The position numbers were made by a program, and so were the translations under genes. Source: Hormiphora californensis (lineage: Eukaryota; Ctenophora; Tentaculata; Cydippida; Pleurobrachiidae). Taken from it: a stretch of DNA of 64,000 nucleotides. Positions 24,105 through 62,166 of this stretch are shown one piece after another; within the stretch, counting starts at the first letter, position 1, and every line of letters starts with the position of its first letter. The notes beneath the pieces were generated by a model, which had not been told where the DNA came from, did not search any database, and worked only from the letters and a program-made list of their open reading frames with translations. The DNA lies in NCBI GenBank assembly GCA_020137815.1, contig CM035357.1, positions 5,192,496 through 5,256,495 of the forward strand. The letters are read 5' to 3'.

Positions 24105-25802
24105 GAGCAGAGAAGAGAGAGAGATAGAGGAGAGAGCGAAGAGAGAGAGAGAGGTGATGAGAGACAGTGAGAGATGAAGAGAGAGAGAAAGACGTTGTGT
24201 GTGTTAGAGAATGCAGACCTAGATTGAGACTAGGCACTCATCGCGTGGGGGATGGAGCGGATCGGCACGACGAAGGGACGAGCACAGTTTTCGACAACGC
24301 ATGACCGAGATCGGAAGGATAGCGTGTGTGTGCGGGAGCAGACGAGAGAGGAGATGAGTGACGAGAAGAAAGGGTGAGATGAGAGAGAGACGAGAGAGAA
24401 GAGAGGAGAGAGAGAGACGAGAGAGAGAAAGATAGAAGAAGCATAAAGCTAGGATTATCTGGTTACTCGTGATGTATAATGTGTCTGCTTTGCAGCCGGT
24501 AAGATTGTAGGAGAAGGAGCAGAGAGAAGAAGGAAAAGAGGAGATGCTGTGAAGTCTGGGTATTGAGGCAAGAGAGAGAGTATCGTCAAGATATAAGAGT
24601 AAGAATGCAGCAAGGAGATGAGCAGTAGATGAGAATAGTGAAAGTTAGTTAGTGAGAGAAATTAGTGCAGAGTTTGAAGCGGTCAGAGTACGTAGACAAA
24701 AGGGGAGTGGCTGCATGTCGTATTGGCAGAATGTAGTCTTATTTTGAATAAAGGTAGATTGCAATTCAATGAAGTGAATTATGAGGAATTGTATGTTTAA
24801 AAATTTATTATGTCAGCTGTATGAATAATGAGTTGCGAACAAAACGAGAGTGGTGTAAGATATGCATGAAATCAATGAAAGGAATGGGGGGATATTGGTT
24901 CACAAAATGTAGAATTATGTCATGGAATGTAATATGTGATGGGGTTGCTTACAAAAACACGGGTGACGGGTGGGGCTGGGGGCAAGAATGTAAAGAAGAG
25001 AGTTTTTAGGAAGAATGTAAAGAATTGGGAGGAATTACCTTTTCAGCTGCTTCTGGGTTGTCTGGATTTTTATCAGGATGAAATCGGAGTGCCAACTAAA
25101 ACAAGAGTTTAGTGTTTACAGTTTTGTATTAAATATCACACTATTTATATTGGTAGTAGCACATCTCTTTAGTTATATCTTTACTTATATCTTTCCTTTT
25201 CTTGGGCAAATATACCTTTCGATATGCCTTTTTAATTTGTTCAGGCGTGGCATCTTTCTCGACTCCAAGAATTAAATATAAGCTTTCTCCTGCCGTACTG
25301 AAGAGAGGGAGATACTATTAATAATATGTAATAATAATAATAAATTTTGACATATTTAGGTGCCAGCAGGCACCTCCGACCCGAAGAAAATTAGGTCATC
25401 TCAGATCCTATACCCGATTCCCATATGATTTTGTATATTACAGTCGGACCCCGATTTAGGGCCCCCCGATTTAGTGGCACCCCGATTTAGGGACAGGATT
25501 TTTTTCCCCCGATATAGGAAATTAACCTTATTTGACCCCGATTTAGTGGACACCCCGATTTAGTGGACAAGAGCCTTTCCCCCGAGGGTGTCCCTAAATC
25601 GGGGTCCGACTGTACATACATAATATCTAACAACGATTATCTAACAACCCTTCATCTTCTGAGTTATAATCGTTTTTTTTCGTCAAACGAATGGCCGAAG
25701 TAAAGTATAGATAACGTACCTATGGGCTCGTTGAGATCGGGGCCGTTTATCATCAGGGCCTCCCTGTCCTCCCTGTGGAGGTATCGTTCCGTATTCTCCC
25801 AT
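16214..25802 (-). CDS. DNAJC5: Cysteine-string protein (DnaJ subfamily C member 5), incomplete in this sequence
   Basis: A palmitoylated J-domain co-chaperone of Hsc70 on secretory and synaptic vesicles. Recognised exons, 5' to 3' on the minus strand: 25802-25720 (MGEYGTIPPQGG..., basic, before the J domain), 25297-25216 (GESLYLILGVEKDATPEQIK), 25095-25039 (LALRFHPDKNPDNPEAAEK, with the HPD motif that stimulates Hsp70), 21361-21250 (cysteine string CCCFFCCCCFFCCNC) and 16316-16214 (PEDLEETEERTMG... to the stop, matching the PEDLE segment of vertebrate CSP). The first three exons join in phase. The exon or exons between J-domain helix III and the cysteine string were not located. The cysteine-string exon needs single-base shifts to read through, and it lies in a low-quality stretch. 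A non-LTR retrotransposon occupies the last intron in opposite orientation. Confidence 0.85.
16460..21140 (+). mobile_element. Decayed non-LTR retrotransposon (CR1/L2-like order)
   Basis: Fragments in several plus-strand frames follow the order of an endonuclease/reverse-transcriptase element. An ORF starting MGPNTVSPAGRVLGG at 16518 may be an ORF1 fragment. GDFNPP of the apurinic endonuclease domain is near 18690. GPDGIPADLRRALG, a typical entry to reverse transcriptase, is at about 19560-19610, followed by sequence resembling the KxG...GKxFE region near 19690-19760. DLGV and SKLNMIP, typical of the post-RT region, lie at about 20405 and 20690. Every frame is broken, and homopolymer runs suggest many breaks are sequence errors. 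It lies inside the last DNAJC5 intron in antisense orientation. Clade and exact ends are uncertain. Confidence 0.65.
16800..23800. other. Low-reliability sequence block
   Basis: Homopolymer runs are greatly enriched. At 22361-22480 the sequence is almost entirely consecutive runs of C, G, T and A, and runs of 4-8 G, A or C occur throughout 16.8-20.9 kb and 22-23.8 kb. The retrotransposon and the DNAJC5 cysteine-string exon within it show frame changes although their motifs are intact. Uncorrected long-read or low-coverage sequence explains this best. Open frames in the block, such as those at 22.2-22.8 kb, should not be trusted. Confidence 0.7.
24055..24440. repeat. GA-rich low-complexity region
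   Basis: A pure (GA)n run at about 24055-24100 grades into imperfect GA/GAGAC repeats up to about 24440. It reads as CT-rich on the strand of DNAJC5, in whose intron it lies. No exon was found between 23800 and 25038. Confidence 0.85.
25441..25612. mobile_element. Pogo/Tigger-like MITE, copy 2
   Basis: The terminal inverted repeats CAGTCGGACCCCGATTTA and their complement are flanked by TA on both sides (25439-25440, 25613-25614). The 172-bp element carries internal repeats of CCCCGATTTAG. It lies in DNAJC5 intron 1. Confidence 0.8.
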
Positions 25803-26770
25803 TAATCCATTTCTTTCTGCTACTCTGCCGCCCTACTAAACATGTTGATAGCGTTAGGGTATAGTGACGGTTCTGGCACTAGTGGCTAGAACTAAGGACT
25901 CTCAAACTCTTGCGTGAGTGACATTATTAATGTGTGGGCGTGTACACATGGTGTACTGCACCACACGTTAACATGTAATATGATATAGGAAAACAAAACA
26001 AATTGGCACACGAGAGGGGGGTGGGTGAGTCACCCCGGGTGACAACTTCAAAAATTAAAACCCGACTTTACTGACACGCCACCGGTTGAATTGATAGAGT
26101 TGAATTGATAGAGAGACGCTGGGGATGTTCACTACTATACTCTGTATCATTGGAAGTTGGAACTGGTTGGAGTGAAAACTGAAATCTTGTAATATGCGGA
26201 CTAAGGACAGTAGAATTCGGTTTCCTATCAAAAGATGCATTTAACAGTGGTAACTCTGCCATATAGGCCGACCGCTTAAAGCGTTGCCGAGACTCGATCT
26301 ACGACTGCTAAGACACGGTCCGCTGACATTGATTGCTCTTTTCGAGCGTCTAAGACGTATTACTAAACACTGTATGGGCGTCAAACATAGCGGAGTCGTA
26401 GTGATAGAATGGGTGACATGCTAAGTGTTAGCGGGCAGCGGCATAACATGTCTCGTGAGCCGCGGCAGAATACTTCCTTTTTAAGATTTTAAAATTTTGA
26501 CACACGACGCGAAACTTTGATTTTTAATTTTCCCGTAAAAATGGGATTTTCAAAGTTGACTCATGGAACGCGCGCGCGGCTCCTATAAAAAATTGATTTG
26601 CGCGTACCATAACAAGTGGCTGACAACAGTGAGTTTTCATTGCATGATTGTCAGCGCGCAGTCCAGTACATAGAAGGGACAGCTATTTTCGTATAAACCC
26701 AAGAATAAAATGCACAGACACACAATCTCATTACTGACATGAAAACAGAATATAGACACACCGAGCAAAC
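25803..26770. other. Intergenic region between DNAJC5 and LACTB2
   Basis: It should contain the DNAJC5 promoter and the LACTB2 3' UTR. No further gene is seen. A G-run TGAC motif (GGGGGGTGGGTGAGTC) near 26016 resembles the ends of the fold-back element at 13 kb but has no recognisable partner. Confidence 0.4.
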
Positions 26771-27894
26771 TCAATTTAAGCGCTTCCCACCAACCCATTT
26801 CCAACGCCCATTATCTATTCTTTCCGCCACTCCATCCTGTTCTAATTTATCCAACATCATCTCAACAATTCGAGTCGCTTGAAAGATTATCATTGGATTG
26901 GTCAGATTGTCCTCTCTGTACGCAATCTCTCTCACATCCTCCACACTCATCTCACCCTTCCCTGACTCCAGTGCCTCTCCAACCTTCCTCTCTCTGGCTT
27001 GTCTATGTGCGATGTACTTCGTAATTGTCTCTCTCCCAACTACAGGACCGTGCCCAGGATATACTGTCTCTGGGGACATTGATTGGAGAGCATGAAGAGA
27101 GGAGATGTAGCGGGTGTAGTTATCGAATGTCCCCGAGCTCCCACCCAGAATTGTGTCCCCTACAAATACCGAGTCTTCCTCTAAAAGATGAAGTGATATG
27201 CTGTCGTCTGTGTGTCCTGGGTGGTGCAGGACTCGCAATGTCGTGTCTTCCCCTATCTTTAGTTCCTGGGGAGGGGGTTAGAGTGCTTAAAAGAGGGGTG
27301 ATTTTGGGAGGGGGACTTGAAGACGGGACCAGGTGACCTAAAAACATGCCCCGGGATAGAAACTTGAGGACAAGAAACAGAGAGACGTCTATGTTTCTTG
27401 TCTCGAGACACGCACCTGGTTGTGATGTAAAGGTGTAACAGTATCCAAATAATCCTTATCGTTATCATGAGGTAGCTTGTAAACTGGTACCTCTCCACTT
27501 CCCTCCAACACTCCCCTACAACCCCCTATATGGTCAGCGTGCCAGTGAGTTAGAATTATTCCTTTTATGGTCATTCTCTCTTCAGCCAGGGTTTGTTTTA
27601 GTTTGGTCAGGTAGGCTGTGTTGTTGGGTTCACCTATAACAGGATAATGTTCCAGTTTAAAATCTCACTCGAACTCAAGTCAATTATTTTACTATCCATC
27701 TCTCTCTCCTTCTCTCCCATACCCCCCCCCCCCTCATGATACAACATGAAACCTGTGTCAATGAGCAGTACGTGTGGGGGTGTGCCCACTAGATACGTGT
27801 TGGTACCCTGTAGGGTCATAGGGTTTGGATTCTGTCCAAGAACCCGTAATACCCTGGCAGACAGCCGCTGAACACTGGGTAACATCTTCTTCAA
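26771..27894 (-). CDS. LACTB2: Beta-lactamase-like protein 2 (metallo-beta-lactamase fold endoribonuclease)
   Basis: Three minus-strand exons join in phase to 284 residues: 27894-27753, 27633-27416 and 27265-26771. From memory, human LACTB2 is 288 residues. In vertebrates this is a mitochondrial single-strand endoribonuclease of the metallo-beta-lactamase superfamily. Visible motifs: [20 protein letters not shown] at the N-terminus, the zinc-binding [10 protein letters not shown] in exon 2, [13 protein letters not shown] and FVGDTILGG (third His and bridging Asp), and YPGHGPVV (last His) in exon 3. A winged-helix-like C-terminal tail ends in [10 protein letters not shown]. The first ATG of the open frame gives an N-terminus aligned with the human protein. 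No catalytic residue is missing. It lies 0.5 kb downstream of EMRE on the same strand. Confidence 0.95.
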
Positions 27895-28328
27895 AAAAAA
27901 ACTCTCCTAAACTTGAGGATTACATGTAATAAAGGGTGCCTGAATTGTGGGCGGAGGTAACTGAACTGTTGGGGAGGGGGTGTAACTGAACTTTTGGGGA
28001 GGAGGGGGGGGGGGGGGGGTAACAGAATCGCTGGGATTGAGACAGAAAACAATTAAAAAACCTGATTATTTAGTTGTGCGAATGACAAACTAGCAATACA
28101 TATATGTATGTACATAATAAGAAAATATAGCGAGTTATTCGTGACAAATAAAACCGGAAATGAATCGACTCTAGCGTACATACAACTGTTAAAATTGGTG
28201 GGTGTAAAGAAACAGCATAGCTCCTCTAATAATAGTACCACTTATAGTACCACTTATTGTAAAATACAGTAATAATATTAGCTCTCTCTCCCCAAATATA
28301 CTTCGTCATAACCCCATAATTACATTAG

Positions 28329-28334
28329 TTTATT
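28329..28334 (-). terminator. Polyadenylation signal AATAAA for SMDT1
   Basis: Minus-strand AATAAA about 95 bp after the EMRE stop codon. Confidence 0.6.
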
Positions 28335-28428
28335 AATACTAAATCTAGCCCATGGTAATAATTATACAGTCCACTCTACAACATTGATGTTCTAATAACT
28401 CATTCTCTTTCCTCTAGATCTGCTCTGT

Positions 28429-28798
28429 TTAGTCATCATCATCATCATCGTCATCATATTCGAAGAGGGCAAACTCCTTGAGCAGCCATGCACCATACTC
28501 GCTCGCCTTCGCGCCACAGTAAATCCCCATTGCTACCACAATTGGAACCTGGAAAGGGAAGGTGGAGTTAAAATAACCTTATATTACACAGTGCAAGGTT
28601 TCATAGACACAATAACACACAGCTACACGCACCAGGCTACTATATAAAAAGAATACATAATATATTGGATTATACCGTTACGGGAGAGAGTTTGCTGATT
28701 CCAGTAGGCATGTCAGGAATAGCAGCACGGGAAGAGAAGGACCGCTGGAAGACGGTGCTTGATAACCGGGCTCCGTGGCCCAAAATCCGGCCAATCAT
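28429..28798 (-). CDS. SMDT1: Essential MCU regulator EMRE, single-pass mitochondrial inner-membrane protein
   Basis: Two exons (28798-28676 and 28548-28429) join in phase to 80 residues. EMRE bridges the mitochondrial calcium uniporter pore MCU to the MICU gatekeepers in the inner membrane. The first 25 residues (MIGRILGHGARLSS..., many R and S, no acidic residue) look like a mitochondrial presequence. A proline-containing segment before the membrane (SKLSPVTVP) leads into a helix with GAKAS, matching the GxxxS motif that packs against MCU. Next comes EYGAWLLKEFALF, and the protein ends in eight aspartates. The order transmembrane helix, ALLEEHDIF-like segment, poly-Asp tail is characteristic of EMRE. 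From memory, the human protein is 107 residues, so this one has a shorter leader. The start lies only 34 bp from a 1.6-kb palindrome. Confidence 0.85.
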
Positions 28799-28831
28799 GG
28801 CTAATGAGAATGGAACGATTTAAAATACATA

Positions 28832-30409
28832 TATATACAAGGTGGGCCACGGATTGTTGGTAAGGGTTAGCGAGTTGTCCCGTCAAAACGGTGATAGTTG
28901 CGAGAATAAAAATCATGGGAGCACTCTGGATCAATTTCTTGGTAACTTTTTCCATAATTTTTTGTCAAAAATTCGAAAATTCATTTTTCATTCCTTCATT
29001 CATTTCTCGTTCATTTATGATGTGAGCATCCTAATTTTCCATCATGGTGCTATTTTTCTTTGGCTTGAATTTATCTTTCCAATGAACACCATAAAAATGA
29101 AATTGAAGCACCAGGTCACGTTGCAGTTGAGAAAATGCTCATGCATGATTTTGGCTCTTCCTGCGACTTTCAATGAGCTGTATCACGGCTTCCTTTTGTC
29201 CAATCTTTTTCAAAATTTGGGTGAACATTGGATAAACAAAGATCTTTGCTCACAAGAAAAATCAAGGTCAAAACTCAAAGTTCATTTTTCATTTTTGGTA
29301 GTTCATTCCACTCATTCAGGAACTAATATCCCTAAAGTCATGAAAAGTTTTAGGTTTTGTTTGGCCTATGCTCTGCAATGCCAGAGAGGTGTAGTAGCGT
29401 GTTTCCGGGCTAGTTTTTGGGTGTCCATGTGATCATGATGATACCTGACACCTTATTTGGGCCATAATTAAGATATTTTCTCAAGTTGAAGCATGTGACT
29501 TGGGTTTTCTGAGATTGATATCGTGAAACAATGTTATGGGATCCCATAGCACCCCTAAAATGATGATTAATTCAACAAAATGAGTTGATTTATTATTGAA
29601 AAGATTTAAACCGAAGACAAACTCAACTAAACGAACAATTTCGATCATAAATCAACTCATTTCGTTGAATTAATCGTCATTTTAGGGGTGCTATGGGATC
29701 CCATAACATTGTTTCACGATATCAATCACAGAAAACCCAAGTCACATGCTTCAACTTGAGAAAATATCTTAATTATGGCCCAAATAAGGTGTCAGGTATC
29801 ATCATGATCACATGGACACCCAAAAACTAGCCCGGAAACACGCTACTACACCTCTCTGGCATTACAGAGCATAGGCCAAACAAAAACCAAAACTTTTCAT
29901 GACTTTAGGGATGTTAGTTCCTGAATGAGTGGAATGAACTACCAAAAATGAAAAATGAACTTTGAGTTTTGACCTTGATTTTTCTTGTGAGCAAAGATCT
30001 TTGTTTATCCAATGTTCACCCAAATTTTGAAAAAGATTAAACAAAAGGGAGCCGTGATACAGCTCGTTGAAAGTCGCAGGAAGAGCCAAAATCATGCATG
30101 AGCATTTTCTCAACTGCAACGTGACCTGGTGCTTCAATTTCATTTTTATGGTGTTCATTGGAAAGATAAATTCAAGCCAAAGAAAAATAGCACCATGATG
30201 GAAAATTAGGATGCCTACATCATAAATGAACAAGAAATGAATGAAGGAATGAAAAATGAATTTTCGAATTTTTGACAAAAAATTATGGAAAAAGTTACCA
30301 AGAAATTGATCCAGAGTGCTCCCATGATTTTTATTTTCGCAACTATCACTGTTTTGACGGGACAACTCGCTAACCCTTACCAACAATCCGTGGCCCACCT
30401 TGTATATAC
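28832..30409. mobile_element. 1.6-kb near-perfect palindromic fold-back element
   Basis: Two arms of about 750 bp are inverted copies differing at only a few positions. They begin ACAAGGTGGGCCACGGATTG and end in the complement, around a loop of about 40-60 bp near 29600-29650. Each arm carries the same long open frame read inward (28842-29432 on plus, 30398-29862 on minus) starting MGHGLLVRVSELSRQN, with no known domain. It sits immediately upstream of the EMRE start. The element type is not recognised. A transcript across it would fold into a very long hairpin. Confidence 0.85.
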
Positions 30410-33400
30410 ATACTTGAGTGATGCAGTTTTACAAATACAAAAACACAATGGGGTTATTGTTTGCTAAGTTCTAGTTATTTTGTCACGTGGAAGAGGGGGT
30501 TCAAGAAAGGTCCCAGCACATCGGTCAATGTTTTAGGTACGGGAAAAAGAGTTCCTCGACGCTCCTAAACCCATATTTGGACAGTCAACAGTGAGTCTCC
30601 AGTGGAGGCTAATGATTAGCCATCTATCACGCTAGTGTCCCCTACCCGCTAATCTTATCTTGATTTTGTTGATTGTCACACCAGTCACCAGTGACAAGTC
30701 ACAAGAAATAAGAATGTTACCAGTACCTACCTGCACCGGGTGCAGTTATTAAGACCAAAAAGTTATTGATGGATATTATCGATCGGGCTGATTTCTTTGT
30801 TCCTATCTACCTGGATCGATTAACCCGAAAGTCAGGGTTATGTGATCAGTGGCATCTCCAAGAAGGAGGTGTGAGATACAGGGAGATTCAAAGAGAACCG
30901 ATGATAACTTCTGGGGGTTTGGAATTTCTGTGTAGCATCAAGCATGTGTATCATAAGGATAGGTCTACCGATCACTGACTTCACGTGCCTGTCTGTACAT
31001 GAGGGTGGCACGCATTAGGGACCCCAATACCCAAGTAAAGTCAATTTTACTGTTGTGTTCACGCCTTTTTCGCGTTACAGAGCATAGCTCCACGATCTGG
31101 TGAGATAGAGATTTCAAATTTGGAGGTTGGGAACATTATGTCAAATTTGAAGGCTCTATCTTAGGAGGGACAGGAGGAATCTAAAAAAAGGAGGTGGTCG
31201 TGGAAAGTTTTTTCTAAATCTGAGATTTTTTGAGATGTAAAAAAATCTTGCATGCCATGACTCAAATCATTTTGCGTGTGCGCGCCGCAGTGTAAACACA
31301 CAAAATACACGCGCGCTACGTTAATTATTTCAATCCGCATCACACATGAGGTGCAGTGTTTGTGTTTCCCGGCCCACAGTGGACCCACGCGGACAGCTTT
31401 GAGCCCACCGAAAGTACACGCGCAAATCAATGTCCGCGCGCACCATTTGTAAGAGTTTCAACTTTCCATCGCGCGTTCTGGGAATCTCTGTGAAATAACT
31501 TTGCGCATTTTCTCTCACAGAGTGTCCCAGTGTGTACAATCGCGAATCTTTAGTGGGTGTGAGCCATCCCGATACACTCTGATCTGTTTAGTGTGTTCCT
31601 AAATTTGCTTGAATCTCGTTAGTATCAAGTTCAAATAAATTACACAGTTAATACAACATACAGTGCAGAAATTCCCATCTCGTTGGTCCTCCTTTATAAT
31701 TAATTAACTCTAGCTCTCCCGTTTCTCCCACTTTCACTCCCCTCCCACTTTGGTTAACAGATGCGAGAACGTTAAGAAATTATCCCTTTAACAATGAAAA
31801 GGGTAATTTGTTATCCTCGGGTGTTGTGAGGGGGTAAAAAAACGTTACGAATTTTTTTGAAAAAAGGGATCTAAATTACTTTCCGTTAATTATGATTTTG
31901 TTTACTTTTTACATGGGGAGGTAGAGTATTGCAAACTAACCATTTGGATTTATAAGTTTGCTGATCGCCTGTTAGAAACCCCACGCATTTTTCTAACTCA
32001 CTCTCCTCCCCCAGACCCCGCATGCGGGGGAAATGCCGGCGAGATGTGTTTGCGGTTTGGTCCGTGTCTGTTTCCAAACCCCAGTTCCGGAAGATACTTA
32101 CTAAAATCAAGAGTTAAATGCCGAATCCAAAAAAAGGAATTTAAAGTTAGGGGCCTGTTGTTTTTATTTTTTACAAGGGGTTTAAAAGGTCTTATTCCTT
32201 TGTAAGGGTTTTGTGAGTCTTTGAAAACCCCGGCCAATTAAATAACCTCCCCCCCCTCCCCCCCCCCGGGCTTCCTTGTTACATTCCCGTTCTCCCTCTC
32301 CTGGAGATGTGTGGCTAGATGATGTATTGGCGGGGGTTAAACCAAACCCATTCTTAGGGACCTCAATACAACTTGGGTAAAGTGAACCCTGTTATATTAA
32401 ATTATAATCGTTTACTCTTTTTCCCCTCTCTCGGTGTTTCCCCTTCTTCTTCATCTCTCTCTCTGATTCCCGCCCTTTAGTTTTCCCTGGTTCTTCCCTT
32501 CATTTTTTTCCTATCCCTCCCCTTTTTTTCGCTCCCCTTCCGTTCTTGCTCGTTCCCTCCCCCCCTACCGACTTTCCCTTCTTTTCAGTAAATAGGGAAA
32601 TAGGTCCTTTGAATGAAACCCCATTTATGGGTTTGAGAACCCTATGAGTCGTTACACTTAATTTTTCTCCTGAAAATTCCCGGGGGACCATGCGTTTATT
32701 TTTAGCGGGTTTGTTGGTGTTTTTCAAACTTTTTATTTTTTATAAATGGGAAAAAAACCAATCTGATTGTTAAGGATGAATAACCAAACTTTTGTGTCTG
32801 TTGCACCTGTAGTGAGAAAATGAGTTCGTCCCGAGTTGCCTAAATGTTTCTTGTTACCCGGATATATAATGTAATCGATTTTGCTTTCTGTGAGAGTTTT
32901 TAAACATATATTTCAGAGCTGTGTGTAACTCATTAGTAATCCTACTTATTACAACAATTAAACCCCACTGTTTCTATTTGTTTCCGGGCTGCTAATAGGG
33001 TTTTATTCTGGCCAGTGAAATTAGGCCAGGTGGTGGAAGATGGGGAAAAGTCTTCTATTTGATTTCCGTGAATTTTAAAATCTCAAACATGACAAATCCT
33101 TGTGTTTTACCACGGCTCGTTGCCAGATGCACTACAAGCTCGAATGTTTACTCATATTTTAATTTCAATTATTCTGTGCCCAATCACAATATCTTCGGTG
33201 GGAAAATACTGGGATTGTCTCATCTCCACACTGAGTTCTGAGAGCTCCTAAATGGGGAAGTTCAACTCTCCGCACAAACACTAGCTGGATATGACCGCGC
33301 GAGCTGTACAAACGGAGTACAAACGTAAGTATTGTAAGCACTCGTTTAGAACGTTCTTTCCTTCCACGCGCAGTGTTCCCGCGAAACTCAGTGGGTTCAC

Positions 33401-33900
33401 ACCCATCACCACAATCACCATTGTTCCAATTATGAGAAAACTAGCATAGGGCGGAGTAAGATTTTTTTTGGAGGTTAAAGGGGGACTTCCAACGCTTCTT
33501 TCAGTAGCTGCATGATACGCTACTCGATAGGCGTGTTGCTTTATGTTTCCACAATGGTCAAAATCACTATGTTGATCTGCTGGGCTAAATAAGCACATTT
33601 ACGCCTACCCAATCAAGCTGCATACACCTACAACAATTCCCTAACAGTCAAAAAAAACTTGGGGTTTCAAAGGTTTCTGGTTTTCCTGAAAAAGGCAAAA
33701 AACGACAGGTCATCGACCGCGCAAATTTCAGTCGCGCAAAGCGTTTGTCCCAAATCGCGCGTTTGGGTCCACTGTGCGGCCCCAGTTTGTGTGATTTTTT
33801 TGATAATTTTCGAAATTCGAAAATCGAACGTTTCTAAACTTTTTTAACGGGGTTTAAGACTGCATATTTGAATAATATCATCGTTCTATATCCATTTTAG
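30410..33900. other. Intergenic region upstream of CNTRL, no gene seen
   Basis: No exon could be supported on either strand. An open frame at 30766-30978 has no recognisable domain or splice partner. A short inverted repeat related to the one at 6738 lies at about 31096-31165. A CpG-rich patch lies at 31260-31540. Sequence from about 31750 to 32760 is rich in homopolymer runs and looks less reliable. Confidence 0.45.
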
Positions 33901-33908
33901 GTGTCAAA

Positions 33909-61099
<27,191 letters not shown>

Positions 61100-62166
61100 G
61101 TAAGTAACTTTCTTTTAGGTTGTTTTTTTCGCGCTTATTAGCTGCAGCACGTCCGCCAATCCACCGCAGTAAGCCCCCCCCCCCCATATGCAATGTTACT
61201 TCGGAGCTCGGACCCTCCAGGGAGATCGAGCAAGGTACGTGGCTGGTCAACCAGCTGCGCCCAAGTATATATTCTTTAACACATTTACTAGGTAACTCGG
61301 GGAGGGTAAACCACGTAATTAGGCAAAAGTTGTTGAAGTTTTGTAAAATAATTTTAGGTTCTCAATATACAGAAAAATATTCTCCAATTGCAAACAACAT
61401 TTATTCAGTCTATGATAAGGATAGGTTTGTTGAGTAAGGGTCTTCCATCCCTTACTCAATAATGATGAATATCCTTTCGAAAGTGAGACAGAAAAAGCTT
61501 TCAAGTTTTCTTTTTCTGTCTCACTTCCAAGAACTATTCATTACTTCATCTCATTTTTTCCCCGCCCGGGTGAATGCCGAAGGCATTCACCCGGATGCCT
61601 TTTGCAAAAAGGCATAGGGGTTTAGAATTCGACAAGTTTACATACTAGTGAAGTGTCACGCTTTTTTTGTCCCGTGACGTAACCCATCCATAGCAACCAT
61701 CCAGTGCGGAGTGCTCAAAATATCATTTGAAATACTTCACACACGCTCTAATTCAAATTGTCCACGAAGGCGACGCCCGCAAAGTTATTACAGTGCTGAA
61801 ATGACGCACTTTCATTAGAACGCACAGCCCGGCGCCGCGCGCCCCAATTCCTGTTTGCAATTCATATCATTCATCGTTCGTCATGTGTTCGTCATTACAA
61901 TTGCGCTCTGGTATTGTCATTGATTACATGAGGTCAGTTGAGTGGAGATCACATAGACTAGAAAAGGAGCCTAATTAGGCAGCTCATCACCTACACTGTT
62001 CTGTCTCACCTTTCAGAACCTCATTAGGTCATAGGTGATGGGATGTAATTAAGAGTATCACATGCCAATGGCGGGGAAATACAGCACTATGGATACATAG
62101 TGCAAATATTCTTGTTAATCCTGATATAGCTCATGCACAATATCCTCCGTCCTCTCCAATTGGTGA
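61100..62166. other. No gene seen, cluster of small hairpins
   Basis: Region after the last recognised CNTRL exon. Several short palindromes occur: TTGAGTAAGGG...CCCTTACTCAA at about 61428-61460 (a related one at 43386-43411), AAGTGAGACAGAAAAAG with its complement at 61479-61528, CGGGTGAATGCC/GGCATTCACCCG at 61567-61594, and ATGCCTTTTTGCAAAAGGCAT-like pairing beside it. No CNTRL 3' exon or stop could be identified here. Confidence 0.6.

Noticed and set aside
26240-26330. Possible tRNA-like pairing near 26250-26320
   Set aside because: No A-box/B-box spacing or complete cloverleaf could be drawn.
30766-30978. Plus-strand 70-codon frame upstream of CNTRL
   Set aside because: Looks coding-like (IIDRADFFVPIYLDRL) but has no domain, splice partner or start context that I can defend.
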